23,592 nt of DNA, from contig NZ_JAXUHN010000078.1 of the NCBI RefSeq assembly GCF_035916875.1, positions 1 to 23,592 on the forward strand. Reading direction: 5' to 3'. The notes under the pieces were generated by a model. The model was not told the origin of the DNA, ran no database searches, and was given only the letters and a program-made list of their open reading frames with translations. Every line of letters starts with the position of its first letter. The stretch's first letter is position 1. The translations under genes and the position numbers were made by a program. Origin of the DNA: Methylomicrobium sp035916875. GTDB taxonomy: Bacteria > Pseudomonadota > Gammaproteobacteria > Methylococcales > Methylomonadaceae. Of the stretch, positions 1 through 8,437 are shown piece after piece.

Positions 1-37
1 AAGACTCGTTTCCGGCTGGCTGGCTAACCTTTACCGG

Positions 38-54
38 GAGGGAGTCGAACCCTC
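38..54 (-). other. tRNA T-arm-like relic
   Basis: Read on the minus strand, a perfect 5-bp stem (GAGGG/CCCTC) encloses the 7-base loop TTCGACT, which fits the tRNA T-loop consensus. No matching acceptor 5' strand, anticodon arm or CCA end is visible around it. It is therefore not a whole tRNA. It could be the 3' piece of a tRNA left at an attachment site of an integrated element, since phage-type gene remnants follow directly. A chance stem-loop is equally possible. Confidence 0.22.
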
Positions 55-124
55 TGGATTTCAATAAAAGGTTTCAGTTATGTAACATTCTCCTTTTCCG
101 GACTTATCCGGACGCAAGCCGGGC

Positions 125-651
125 TCATGATCGAGGGAAGCGAGTCAGCACAGAATCCGGAAGCCGGCCCTGCATCACCGCCTCGGACACCCGAGCCAGT
201 TGCAGACTCTTGTCGCGGCCCTGAGAAATCAGCCATTTTGGCTTTCCACACTTGGAAAATCGCTCATATGCGGCAAGAAACGCCATGCGTGCGCCGACAT
301 CATCAACGAGATCCAGAACCGACCTAGCCGCCTGCCAGGCGTCCATGATTTCCTGTGTGCACACGACGGTTTCGTACTCGTCCGCCATCTTGACGGCGAT
401 CGCCCACGCCTCATCTACAGACAGATGTTGATCCCTAAGCACAGACGTGCATTCTGGCCTTAAGCTCAAACGGCACCGGAAAAAACTCGCCATTCGCCAG
501 AGGTGCATGAACGGCCGCTTCAACATCGCCAATGTCGAACTCTACCAGCACACCCCAGAAAACTTTGACCAGGGACGATCAATTACCCGCCCAAAGGTCC
601 CCCGAGCGTCACCATCAGCTCGGCAAAACGCGCAGAATCTTGCTTGGTCAT
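125..651 (-). pseudogene. Frameshifted phage/ICE replication accessory protein remnant
   Basis: One protein is spread over three frames of the minus strand. It starts at an ATG at 651 (MTKQDSARFAELMVTLG...), stops at 585-583, continues in a second frame at about 578-435 (LVKVFWGVLVEFDIGDVEAA..., ending with TAG at 437-435), and finishes in a third frame down to 125 (LSVDEAWAIAVKMADEYE..., then KPKWLISQGRDKSLQL). Joined, the order resembles small proteins found beside replication genes in phages and integrative elements, which share a TKQD-RFA-LM start, an FFP-P-EL middle and a PKYLI-like end. At least two indels break it, so it is not functional. Its ATG overlaps the stop of the upstream remnant (ATGA at 651-648), so the original pair was translationally coupled. 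Family recall is from memory; the frameshifts are direct observation. Confidence 0.5.
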
Positions 652-870
652 TGCATGCTTTCCCTCGCCCAATCTTGAGCCGCCTCAACCGCGCACCGAG
701 TACGCTCACTCATGGCACCGCTATCCCCAGTCGCCACGACTCTGCTCGCGAGCCAGCCGAACATATTGAGCAGCTGCTGCATCACGTCGACCGCCGGGTA
801 GAGCCCAGACCAGTGCACAACGTCTGGCTCTGTCAACGAGTGAAACGCACCGGACACGTTTAGAGGGAGA
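648..870 (-). pseudogene. Remnant of phage replication (DnaT-like C-terminal) protein
   Basis: The minus-strand frame reads VVHWSGLYPAVDVMQQLLN then MFGWLAS. This resembles the C-terminal segment of phage/plasmid replication proteins (W-LYPGVDV-EL-KM-WL). In the adjacent frame the same DNA (about 755-722) reads LAREQSRGDWG and a stop, which resembles the usual end of that segment (WLAREQ-RG). The pattern suggests an internal deletion plus a frameshift. No start codon with a convincing ribosome binding site is visible upstream, and the N-terminal domain is missing. It precedes, and overlaps by four bases, the other replication remnant. The family assignment is tentative. Confidence 0.38.
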
Positions 871-991
871 CGGATGACAACAGGTGATCGGCTCCGGCAC
901 CTAGGCGACAGCCTCGGCGCATAAAATATTCTGTTCCTGGTTTCGAAACGGTTCCACCAACCCTTCCGAAATCCTTACTGGAGTTGATCGC

Positions 992-1063
992 ATGAGCCGA
1001 CCGTCACAGCTCGAAAAACACTTGGATGTAAAAGAGCTTGGAAAGTTTTCCAGTTGGGGGTAG
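992..1063 (+). pseudogene. Possible IS630-type transposase start fragment
   Basis: A GGAG eight bases upstream precedes an ATG that opens a 23-residue frame (MSRPSQLEKHLDVKEL...) ending in TAG at 1061. The first 16 residues look like the N-terminal start of winged-helix IS630-family transposases. The similarity ends abruptly after VKEL, so only the extreme 5' end of the gene would survive. The match is short and from memory. Confidence 0.3.
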
Positions 1064-1472
1064 ATATTCCCAAGGTTGGGTGCGCCAGGAAAAAATGTCA
1101 CAACACAACTAATTCGAAAATTGCAGACAAGTCCAGCTCACCAGATTTTTAAAAATTAGATGATAATCAGCTTTAAGAATGAATTGGCGCTTCCGGCCAT
1201 TACCTGATGACCAATAGCGGGCTTTGGCCGGCTGGTTAAAATCGAACAGCGGTCATCCAAATGAAATTTAATGAGGTGGCCCTGCCCAAAGCGAGCGCCG
1301 ATTGAGCGGATATACCGCCGGCTGCGCGTAGCCAGCTGGGTTGTTCGCTTCGACTCAGCAAACGGGAACTTAACCAACTCCGCTCAGCGAACGGTTGAAT
1401 GCAACGGTATTGAGGCTGCCGATTTCGTCCTTCCATTCAAATAACGGATTGTCTTGAATAACGCGGACCCCG
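1064..1472. other. Gene-poor stretch upstream of the hyf operon
   Basis: No gene with a believable start or a recognisable family is seen on either strand. A 61-codon minus-strand frame at 1370-1555 has fairly natural residue composition, but no recognisable motif. The stretch is probably decayed sequence between the accessory flank and the hyf promoter region. Confidence 0.4.
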
Positions 1473-1501
1473 TTGCGCAATGTTTGTGCGTTGCGTATGA
1501 T
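1473..1501 (+). promoter_or_regulatory. Possible sigma70-type promoter of the hyf operon
   Basis: TTGCGC (1473-1478) and TATGAT (1496-1501) are separated by 17 bases. The -10 matches the consensus at five of six positions; the -35 matches at its TTG core only. This would put transcription start about 135 bases before hyfB. No sigma54 -24/-12 pair with correct spacing was found. Prediction only. Confidence 0.3.
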
Positions 1502-1643
1502 TGATCCGGGCGTTGCCGTTTCCGTTGGAAACACATCTTGCCGGCAATGAGGCAAAAACCACTCCTTTTTTTACGGCTCACCCGGGAAAAATTCCGTTTA
1601 CTGACGGGTTTTTGCAACGGCATCGCTTGCTTGAGAGTTCTTT

Positions 1644-3770
1644 ATGATCCTTGGATTCGCTTATGGGGCAGTGCTTTTAAGCTTCGCTTCCGGTTTGCTG
1701 GCGTTGCTGATGAATCAGCGCTTCATGCTGCTGGAGTTGAGCCGGTATTGGTGCAAAAAATTTCCGGACCGCAGCGGTCACTACCGATCCTTACTTGAAA
1801 ACAGCCTGAAAGAACGGCGTTACCCGCACCTGCTGCGGCAGGCGGTTTTTTTGCTGTTGGGTCTGTCAGGCCTATTCGCGGCAGCGGCCGGGTTAAGCGT
1901 ACTGGTCGTTGACACTGTTGTGACTGATCAAATCGCCTTTGGTCTGCCTTGGCTGCCCTGGCACGTGCGTTTCGATGGCTTGTCCGGATTCTTTTTTTTG
2001 ATCATCGGCATTGCGGTCAGCGCGGTCAGCCTTTACGGCCCCGGCTACGTGCATGCTTACGACGACAGCAAACATCCATTTGCGGTGCTGGGCTTGTTTA
2101 CCGGCTTGTTCGTGTGCGGCATGCTGTTGGTGCTACTGGCCGACGACGCGTTCTTTTTCATGATCGCCTGGGAGTTGATGTCGGTCGCCAGTTATTTTCT
2201 GGTGGCGTTTCAGCATGAAAATCCGGCCAATCGCCGCGCCGCTTTTCTGTATTTATTGATGGCCGAAGTCGGCGCCTTGGCGATCATATTGGCGTTCGGA
2301 ATACTCGCAAGTTTCGCCGACGGGTTTGCGTTCGATGCGTTGCGGAACGTAACACTGTCGACTCACTGGGCCAGCATCGCTTTTGTGCTGGCTCTGCTCG
2401 GATTCGGGATGAAGGCCGGTTTGGCGCCGGTTCATGTCTGGCTGCCGGAAGCGCATCCGGTAGCGCCGTCGCATATTTCGGCGTTGATGAGCGGCGTGAT
2501 GCTGAAAGTCGCGCTCTATGGATTGATCCGCTTTTGTTACGATTTGCTCGGCGAGCTGCAATGGCAATGGGGGGTAACGCTGCTCATTGTCGGCACAATA
2601 TCGGCGTTGGGCGGGATATTGTATGCGATGATGCAAGTCAATCTGAAACGCCTACTGGCCTACAGCTCTGTCGAAAACATCGGCATGATCGCGATGGCGT
2701 TGGGGCTGTCGGTGATTTTCAAAGCCACCGGTCACCCGCAACTGGCGGCGCTGGGCCTGTTGGCGGCGTTATTTCATGCCTTCAATCACGCGCTCTTCAA
2801 GAATTTGATGTTTCTGGGCGCGGGTATCATTCAGCATCGAACGCACGAACTGAACATAGACATGATGGGCGGTTTGATAAGGCGGATGCCGCATACCAGC
2901 AAATTGTTTTTGGTTGGTTGCATGAGCATTTCGTCTTTGCCGCTGTTCAACGGCTTTGTTTCCGAATGGCTGGCTTTTCAGACCGCATTGCAGGTCTCTG
3001 TGCTGGACAACGGTGTGCTGCGCAGTTTGATTCCGGTTGCTGCGGCGTCGATGGCGCTGACCGCGGCCTTGGCGGCGGCGTGTTTCGTCAAGGTCTTCGG
3101 GATGATGTTTTTGGGAAAGTCGCGTTCGCGCCATAGCGATAAAGCGCATGAAGTCAAGGATAAAGTGATGCTCGCAGGGCCGAGTCTGCTGGCCGGGTTG
3201 TGTTTTTTGATCAGGATTTTTCCGGGCCTGGTGATCTCGTTGATCAACAGGGTTGCAGGGCAGCTATTGGGGCAGACTTTGCCGAACGATACCGCTTTAG
3301 GTTGGTTGTGGCTGGCACCGGTCTCGACGAAACAGGCATCTTATTCGCCGCTTTTGGTGCTGATAGCCGCGCTGATTGCCGGCTGCATCAGTTTTTGGTA
3401 TTTGCGCCGTAATCCTGCCACCGTGATGCGCCGGGCGGAACCTTGGGACTGCGGTTTCGGCGGCCTGACGCCGCGCATGCAGTACAGTTGCCATGCTTTT
3501 GCGATGCCTTTAAGGCGTATTTTTGCCAAAGCCTGGATCATTGACGAACAGATCGACAAAGACCTGCAAGGCGCGCTGAATCAGGAAGTCGCGGCGATTC
3601 GTTATCAGTTGCAGATTCAGGATCACAGTTGGCCGAGGGTTTACCAGCCAATTGCCCAGGGCGTCGGCAGGATGGCCGAGCAGATCGGCCGCATTCAGAC
3701 CGGGAACATCCGAGTTTATCTCGGCTACTCGTTTGTGACTTTACTTTTCATGTTATGGGTGATCAGCTAA
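1644..3770 (+). CDS. hyfB: Hydrogenase-4 subunit B-like antiporter subunit
   Basis: Large inner-membrane subunit of the Mrp/NuoL-M-N antiporter-like family, 708 residues (E. coli HyfB is about 670). It should form one of the ion-translocating modules of the complex. The proton-channel signature residues are present: Glu177 in WELMS, Lys257 in FGMKAGLAPVHVWLPEAHP with its His pair, Lys288 in the following helix and Lys335 in LKRLLAYSS. These match the conserved Glu/Lys chain of complex I antiporter subunits. The start is the ATG preceded by GAGAG about six bases upstream. The stop TAA shares one base with the hyfC ATG, so translation is coupled. It is the first gene of a six-gene operon. The C-terminal about 150 residues, beyond the core, hold extra helices as in HyfB/HycC. 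Confidence 0.93.
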   Translation: MILGFAYGAVLLSFASGLLALLMNQRFMLLELSRYWCKKFPDRSGHYRSLLENSLKERRYPHLLRQAVFLLLGLSGLFAAAAGLSVLVVDTVVTDQIAFGLPWLPWHVRFDGLSGFFFLIIGIAVSAVSLYGPGYVHAYDDSKHPFAVLGLFTGLFVCGMLLVLLADDAFFFMIAWELMSVASYFLVAFQHENPANRRAAFLYLLMAEVGALAIILAFGILASFADGFAFDALRNVTLSTHWASIAFVLALLGFGMKAGLAPVHVWLPEAHPVAPSHISALMSGVMLKVALYGLIRFCYDLLGELQWQWGVTLLIVGTISALGGILYAMMQVNLKRLLAYSSVENIGMIAMALGLSVIFKATGHPQLAALGLLAALFHAFNHALFKNLMFLGAGIIQHRTHELNIDMMGGLIRRMPHTSKLFLVGCMSISSLPLFNGFVSEWLAFQTALQVSVLDNGVLRSLIPVAAASMALTAALAAACFVKVFGMMFLGKSRSRHSDKAHEVKDKVMLAGPSLLAGLCFLIRIFPGLVISLINRVAGQLLGQTLPNDTALGWLWLAPVSTKQASYSPLLVLIAALIAGCISFWYLRRNPATVMRRAEPWDCGFGGLTPRMQYSCHAFAMPLRRIFAKAWIIDEQIDKDLQGALNQEVAAIRYQLQIQDHSWPRVYQPIAQGVGRMAEQIGRIQTGNIRVYLGYSFVTLLFMLWVIS

Positions 3771-4714
3771 TGAGTTGGTTAATCGCTATTGTTCAAACCC
3801 TGCTGTTCGTCGCGCTGGCGCCGTTGTTGGCCGGCTGGGTGAAATACTGCAAGTGCCGCCTGCAAAACCGCAAGTCTCCGTCGCTTGTTCAGCCTTATCG
3901 CGACTTGATCAAATTGACGCACAAGCAACCGGTGGTTGCGGCGCAGGCGTCCTGGCTATTCACGATTTCGCCCTACATTATTTTTTCCGCGACCGTGCTG
4001 GCGGCTACCATCGTGCCGCTGATTGCGGTCGACTTGCCGACCTCGGCCAGTGCGGACGTGATCGTGATGGTCGGTTTTTTTGCCTTTGCCCGTTTTTTCC
4101 TGGCCTTGGCCGGATTGGACATCGGTACTGCCTTCGGCGGCATGGGTTCCTCACGGGAAATGACGATTTCATCGCTGGCGGAACCGGCGATGCTGATGGC
4201 GATCTTTACTCTGACGATGACTGCTTCCACGACCAATTTATCGATTGCAATCGACCATGTCGTGCAGGAAGGGCTGGTGTTGCGACCGTCGTTCGTATTT
4301 GCGTTGTTTGCGCTGATGCTGGTCGCGATTGCGGAAACCGGGCGCGTGCCGGTCGATAATCCGGCGACGCATCTGGAACTGACCATGATTCATGAAGCGA
4401 TGATCCTGGAATATAGCGGCCGGCATTTGGCGCTAATCGAATGGGCCAGCCAGTTAAAACTGATGTTGTACGGCGTTCTGATCGCGAACATCTTTTTCCC
4501 CTGGGGCATCGCCGAATCTTTTACCGTGCCGGCATTGGCCTACGGCCTGTTCGCAATTAGCGGAAAACTGGCCGTATTGGGTTTGTTTCTGGCGATTTCT
4601 GAAACGCTGGTCGCAAAAATGCGCCTGTTTCGTGTGCAGGAGTATCTCGGTTTTGCGTATCTGCTCGGTTTGCTGGGCATGTTGAGCCACATCATTTTAG
4701 AGGCATCGCGCTGA
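3770..4714 (+). CDS. hyfC: Hydrogenase-4 subunit C-like (NuoH family) membrane subunit
   Basis: A 314-residue multi-helix membrane protein of the NuoH/HyfC/HycD family. In this family it anchors the peripheral redox arm to the membrane arm and lines the first part of the ion path. The family signature is plain: ETGRVPVDNPATHLELTMIHE followed a little later by EYSGRHLALIEWASQLK, with the acidic residues needed at the interface. The reading frame stays open 47 codons further upstream, inside hyfB. The ATG at 3770 was chosen because it gives the normal family N-terminus (MSWLIAIVQTLLF) and abuts the hyfB stop as TAATG. Its own stop TGA shares a base with the hyfE ATG (TGATG). Confidence 0.93.
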   Translation: MSWLIAIVQTLLFVALAPLLAGWVKYCKCRLQNRKSPSLVQPYRDLIKLTHKQPVVAAQASWLFTISPYIIFSATVLAATIVPLIAVDLPTSASADVIVMVGFFAFARFFLALAGLDIGTAFGGMGSSREMTISSLAEPAMLMAIFTLTMTASTTNLSIAIDHVVQEGLVLRPSFVFALFALMLVAIAETGRVPVDNPATHLELTMIHEAMILEYSGRHLALIEWASQLKLMLYGVLIANIFFPWGIAESFTVPALAYGLFAISGKLAVLGLFLAISETLVAKMRLFRVQEYLGFAYLLGLLGMLSHIILEASR

Positions 4715-5415
4715 TGAACATCGGACAACTGGATTTTTATACGCAAGCCATTTTGTCGCTGGCCGCCTTTGTCGGGCTGACCTCATTTCTGATGCTGGGA
4801 CAGGGGCGCTTGTTGCGGCTGATTTTTGTGTTTGCCCTGCAGGGCTTTTTGTTGACATTGACGACCGCATTGGCCGCATACAGCCTGAATAATCCCCATC
4901 TGTATATCTCGGTGGTGTTAACCTTGGCGCTGAAAGTGATTTTTATTCCCTGGATGCTGAGGCGGCAGGTCTTGCAAATGAACCTGCATCGCGACGTCGA
5001 GGCATTGACCAATAATACCCTGGTCATGCTGGGTGGAGCGAGTCTGATGATATTCAGCTATTACGTGTTACATCCGATCGTGCATTCCTCCTCGGCAGTT
5101 ACGCTGAATGCGCTGGCGGTCAGCCTGTCGGTCGTGCTGCTGGGCATGTTGCTGATGATTTCGCATCGCCAGGCAGTCGCACATGTGGTCGGTTTCATGT
5201 CGATCGAAAACGGCCTGTTTTTTTCGGCCATCGTCGCTACCAACGGCATGCCTATGGTGGTTGAATTGGGCGTGGCCTTCGACGTGCTGGTCGCGGCGGT
5301 ACTGTTCGGCATCTTTTTCCTGCATATCCGCACCAGTATCGATTCGCTGGACGTCGACCGATTGAACCGTTTGCACGAGGTAGATAAAAGATTGCCGCCT
5401 ATTTGGTGTTATTGA
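4714..5415 (+). CDS. hyfE: Hydrogenase-4 subunit E-like (NuoK-type) membrane subunit
   Basis: A 233-residue all-helical membrane protein of the HyfE family, whose core corresponds to NuoK of complex I (E. coli HyfE is 216 residues). The conserved buried Glu of the NuoK core is in MSIENGLFF (about residue 168). The cytoplasmic tail FLHIRTSIDSLDVDRLNRLHE is characteristic of HyfE. It should join the NuoH-like subunit to the antiporter-like subunits. The ATG overlaps the hyfC stop. The C-terminal end (RLPPIWCY) overlaps the start of hyfF in another frame. Confidence 0.9.
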   Translation: MNIGQLDFYTQAILSLAAFVGLTSFLMLGQGRLLRLIFVFALQGFLLTLTTALAAYSLNNPHLYISVVLTLALKVIFIPWMLRRQVLQMNLHRDVEALTNNTLVMLGGASLMIFSYYVLHPIVHSSSAVTLNALAVSLSVVLLGMLLMISHRQAVAHVVGFMSIENGLFFSAIVATNGMPMVVELGVAFDVLVAAVLFGIFFLHIRTSIDSLDVDRLNRLHEVDKRLPPIWCY

Positions 5416-6851
5416 TTCCGCTTATCGGCATCGTGTTTTTTGCGCTCACCGGACACCGAGCGGATACCGGCAAACTGAACGTCCGCTTTAACGCCGTTTG
5501 TCTGGCTGCGACGCTTTGGCTGGCTACGAACGTCTTGAATCGAGGCGCCATTTTGTCTGCGGACCGGGCCTTTTTGATCGATCCGTTCAACGTCTATCTG
5601 ATCGTGCTGACCGCCTTCGTCGGCCTGACCACCTCGATATTTTCTGCGCCTTACATGGCGCATGAAATGGAAATCGGCAAACTCACCGAGCAGCGTTTAA
5701 AACTCTATTACTCGATGTATCAGGGTTTCATGCTGGCGATGTATCTGGTGCTGACCACCAACAACATGGGCGTGATGTGGGTGGCCATGGAAGGCGCGAC
5801 GTTGGCGACGGTGTTGCTGGTCAGCTTGTATCGAACGCCCGAATCGATCGAGGCGGGCTGGAAATATTTCATCCTCTGCGGCGTCGGCATCGCGCAAGCC
5901 TTGTTCGGCACTATTTTGCTGTACTATGCGGCGGTCCAGGTGGGCGATATCGAAAACTCGCTGCTGTGGTCGATCCTTTACACCCACGCCGATAAATTAA
6001 ACCCGGAGGTGCTGCAGATCGCCTTCGTTTTCATGTTGATCGGCTACGGCACCAAAATCGGTCTGGTGCCCTTGCATAACTGGCTGCCTGACGCCCACTC
6101 CGAAGGACCGACGCCGATGTCGGCGGTGTTGTCGGGCTTGTTGCTGAACGACGCCTTATACGCGGTCGTCCGTAACAAGATGCTGGTGGACGGCGCTACC
6201 CGGTCGGCGACGGCGGGTTATCTGATGATGGGATTCGGCATGCTGTCGTTTCTGGTCGCTGCCTTTTTCCTGCATCGGCAGAAGGATATCAAAAGGATGT
6301 TCAGCTATTCATCGATCGAACACATGGGCATGATGACCTTTGCCTTCGGCATCGGCAGCCCGCTGGCCACCTTCGCGGCATTACTACACATGACCATACA
6401 TTCGCTGACCAAATCGGCCATTTTCGTAACCGTCGGTCATGCCGCGCAAGTCGCCGGCACCCAAAGCATCGACAACATTCGCGGGCTGATTAAAACCCAG
6501 CCCAGCATTGGCTGGGGCTTGTTAATCGGCACGATCGCCATTGCGGGCTTTCCGCCTTTCGGCGTGTTTACCAGCGAGTTTCTGGTGTTGCTGTCCACGA
6601 TGCACAGCTATCCCTGGTTGACGCCGCTGCTACTGCTCGGCATCGGCATTGCCTTTGCCGGCTTGTTCAGACATATACATCCGATGGTCTACGGCGACAA
6701 ACCCGAAGGTCAAATGCCTGTCAAAGCCAACCTGTGGCCGGTAATGATCCATCTGGCGCTCGTGTTGTGGCTGGGCCTCTCGATTCCCGGTTTTTTAGCT
6801 AACTGGTTTTCACAGGCGACGTTGTTAATTTCCGGGAGCGCACCCTTATGA
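5403..6851 (+). CDS. hyfF: Hydrogenase-4 subunit F-like antiporter subunit
   Basis: Second antiporter-like membrane subunit, about 482 residues, of the HyfF/NuoN type. Visible signatures are Glu130 in VAMEGATLATVLLVSLY, Lys218 in YGTKIGLVPLHNWLPDAH and Lys at about 292 in DIKRMFSYSSIEHMG. In the helix after the PDAHSEGPTPMSAVLSG loop, Asp250 stands where other family members often have Lys. The start is uncertain: no ATG exists at the 5' end. TTG 5403 or GTG 5406 lie over 20 bases from the only good Shine-Dalgarno (GAGG at 5377-5380), whereas an ATT codon at 5391 lies ten bases from it and would give M-AAYLVLLIPL. Upstream extension beyond ATT is closed by an in-frame TAA. The stop overlaps the hyfG ATG (ATGA). 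Confidence 0.9.
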   Translation: MVLLIPLIGIVFFALTGHRADTGKLNVRFNAVCLAATLWLATNVLNRGAILSADRAFLIDPFNVYLIVLTAFVGLTTSIFSAPYMAHEMEIGKLTEQRLKLYYSMYQGFMLAMYLVLTTNNMGVMWVAMEGATLATVLLVSLYRTPESIEAGWKYFILCGVGIAQALFGTILLYYAAVQVGDIENSLLWSILYTHADKLNPEVLQIAFVFMLIGYGTKIGLVPLHNWLPDAHSEGPTPMSAVLSGLLLNDALYAVVRNKMLVDGATRSATAGYLMMGFGMLSFLVAAFFLHRQKDIKRMFSYSSIEHMGMMTFAFGIGSPLATFAALLHMTIHSLTKSAIFVTVGHAAQVAGTQSIDNIRGLIKTQPSIGWGLLIGTIAIAGFPPFGVFTSEFLVLLSTMHSYPWLTPLLLLGIGIAFAGLFRHIHPMVYGDKPEGQMPVKANLWPVMIHLALVLWLGLSIPGFLANWFSQATLLISGSAPL

Positions 6852-8428
6852 GTGATGCCAATTGGACGACTGATTTCTTGAGCCGGCTCGTTGCCGCAGA
6901 CATTGCGGTTGCACAAACTCCTCTGCCGTCAGCAACCCTATGGCAAATCGACGCTCACCACTGGCGACAGTTTGCGGAACTGGCGATCCAACAAAACATA
7001 CGTTGGGCCGCAGGCTGGGCGGAACATGACCAAGACCGATTTTTGATCAATGCCTGTTTTGAAAAACATGGCGTTTATCTCCTCTTGCGCACGACGGTCA
7101 GCGCGGCTAAACCCGCATTACCTTCGCAAGCAACGGTTTATCCGGCCGCCAATCGCAGTGAACGGCATACCCGGGACATGTTCGGGATCGATTTTTCGGG
7201 CCATCCCGACAATCGTCCCTGGACGCGGCATAAAGCCTGGTCTAAACAAAGCCATCCGCTACGCAAGGATTTTCCGGTTCAGGGCGAGCCGCAAACCATG
7301 ACGTCTCCGGATCTGGATTATCAATTCGTCAAAGCCTACGGGGCGGGCGTTTATGAAATTCCGGTCGGTCCGGTGCATGCCGGCATTATCGAGCCGGGCC
7401 ATTTCCGCTTTCAGGCGGACGGCGAGTTGATCCTGAATTTGGAGGAGCGGCTGGGCTATGTGCATAAAGGCATCGAGAAAATTGCCGAAGGCAGGACGCC
7501 GGAGTCCTTAGCCCGATTAGCCGGACGCATTTCCGGCGATACCACGGTAGGCCACTCCTGGGCAGCCTGCATGGCAATGGAACGCGCGGCCGGCGTCGAG
7601 ATACCGCCGCGCGCGGCCTTGATACGCGAGATATTGGCCGAGCGCGAACGCATTGCGAACCATCTGGGCGACGTCGGCGCGATCTGCAACGACGTCGCTT
7701 TCGTGTTTGCGCAAATGCAATTCACGCGCTTGCGCGAGCTCTGGTTGCGCACGAATGCCGGCGTTTTCGGCCACCGCCTGCTGATGGACCGGGTCGTCCC
7801 CGGCGGCGTCGCCTGCGATGTCACGCACGAGGCCGGTCAATCGATGTTGAAGGACATCGCCCGCTTGCGCAAAGAACTGTCCGACATCGTGACCGCGTTG
7901 GATTTAAATACCTCGCTGGAAGACCGGCTTTATACTGCGGGTTATTTATCGGCGGAAATTGCCGAAGCCTTTGGCACGGTGGGTTACGTCGGCCGCGCCA
8001 GCGGGCAAAGCTTCGACGTTCGACGCGATGCGCCTTATCCGCCCTATGACCAGGCGACGTTCAAGGTGCCGCTGGAAACCGAAGGCGACATTGCCGCCCG
8101 AGTCTGGATACGCCTTAAGGAAATCAATGCCGCGTTAAAATTGATCGAGCAATTCATCGGCCGCTTGCCGATCGGCGGCGACCTGATCGCAGCATGGCGC
8201 ACGCCTGCCGTCGGTAGTGAAGGTTTGGGCATCGTGGAAGGCTGGCGTGGCGAAATTGTCGCCTACATCCGTTTCGATGGCGACAATCAAATCGCGCGTT
8301 TTTATCCGCGCGATCCGAGCATTTTAAATTGGCCGGTATTTGAAAAACTGACCTTGAACAATATCGTGCCGGATTTTCCGGTCTGCAACAAATCCCTGAA
8401 TGGCTCCTACTCGGGCAACGATTTATAG
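6848..8428 (+). CDS. hyfG: Hydrogenase-4 large-subunit-like protein lacking NiFe ligands (NuoCD-type fusion)
   Basis: A 526-residue cytoplasmic subunit. Residues about 1-140 are a NuoC/30-kDa-like domain (NRSERHTRDMFGIDFSGHPDN at 102-122). Residues 155-526 are the large-subunit fold (VGPVHAGIIEPGHFRF at 173-188, LGYVHKGIEKIAEGR at 202-216). In true group 4 hydrogenases the proximal motif is RICGIC followed by a His. Here it is R227-I-S-G-D-T-T-V-G-H236, so both cysteines are gone. The C-terminal DPCxxC motif is replaced by PDFPVCNKSLNGSYSGNDL, with one Cys at 513. A NiFe centre therefore cannot be bound in the usual way and there is no cleavable maturation tail. This matches the Ehr class. 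The substrate or electron acceptor is unknown. The stop is nine bases before hyfI. Confidence 0.92.
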   Translation: MSDANWTTDFLSRLVAADIAVAQTPLPSATLWQIDAHHWRQFAELAIQQNIRWAAGWAEHDQDRFLINACFEKHGVYLLLRTTVSAAKPALPSQATVYPAANRSERHTRDMFGIDFSGHPDNRPWTRHKAWSKQSHPLRKDFPVQGEPQTMTSPDLDYQFVKAYGAGVYEIPVGPVHAGIIEPGHFRFQADGELILNLEERLGYVHKGIEKIAEGRTPESLARLAGRISGDTTVGHSWAACMAMERAAGVEIPPRAALIREILAERERIANHLGDVGAICNDVAFVFAQMQFTRLRELWLRTNAGVFGHRLLMDRVVPGGVACDVTHEAGQSMLKDIARLRKELSDIVTALDLNTSLEDRLYTAGYLSAEIAEAFGTVGYVGRASGQSFDVRRDAPYPPYDQATFKVPLETEGDIAARVWIRLKEINAALKLIEQFIGRLPIGGDLIAAWRTPAVGSEGLGIVEGWRGEIVAYIRFDGDNQIARFYPRDPSILNWPVFEKLTLNNIVPDFPVCNKSLNGSYSGNDL

Positions 8429-8437
8429 GACACGCCG

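Noticed and set aside
447..863. Open plus-strand frame of 138 codons
   Set aside because: It runs antisense to the two replication-gene remnants, has no ribosome binding site and gives an Arg/Pro/His-rich product with no motif.
1525..1550. Sigma54-like GG...GC pair before hyfB
   Set aside because: Spacing between GG and GC is 11 bases in place of 10 and the flanking consensus is poor.
1370..1555. Minus-strand frame with natural-looking residues (NGVRVIQDNPLFEWKDE)
   Set aside because: Only 61 codons, no start signal and no family recognised; mentioned only as part of a gene-poor stretch.
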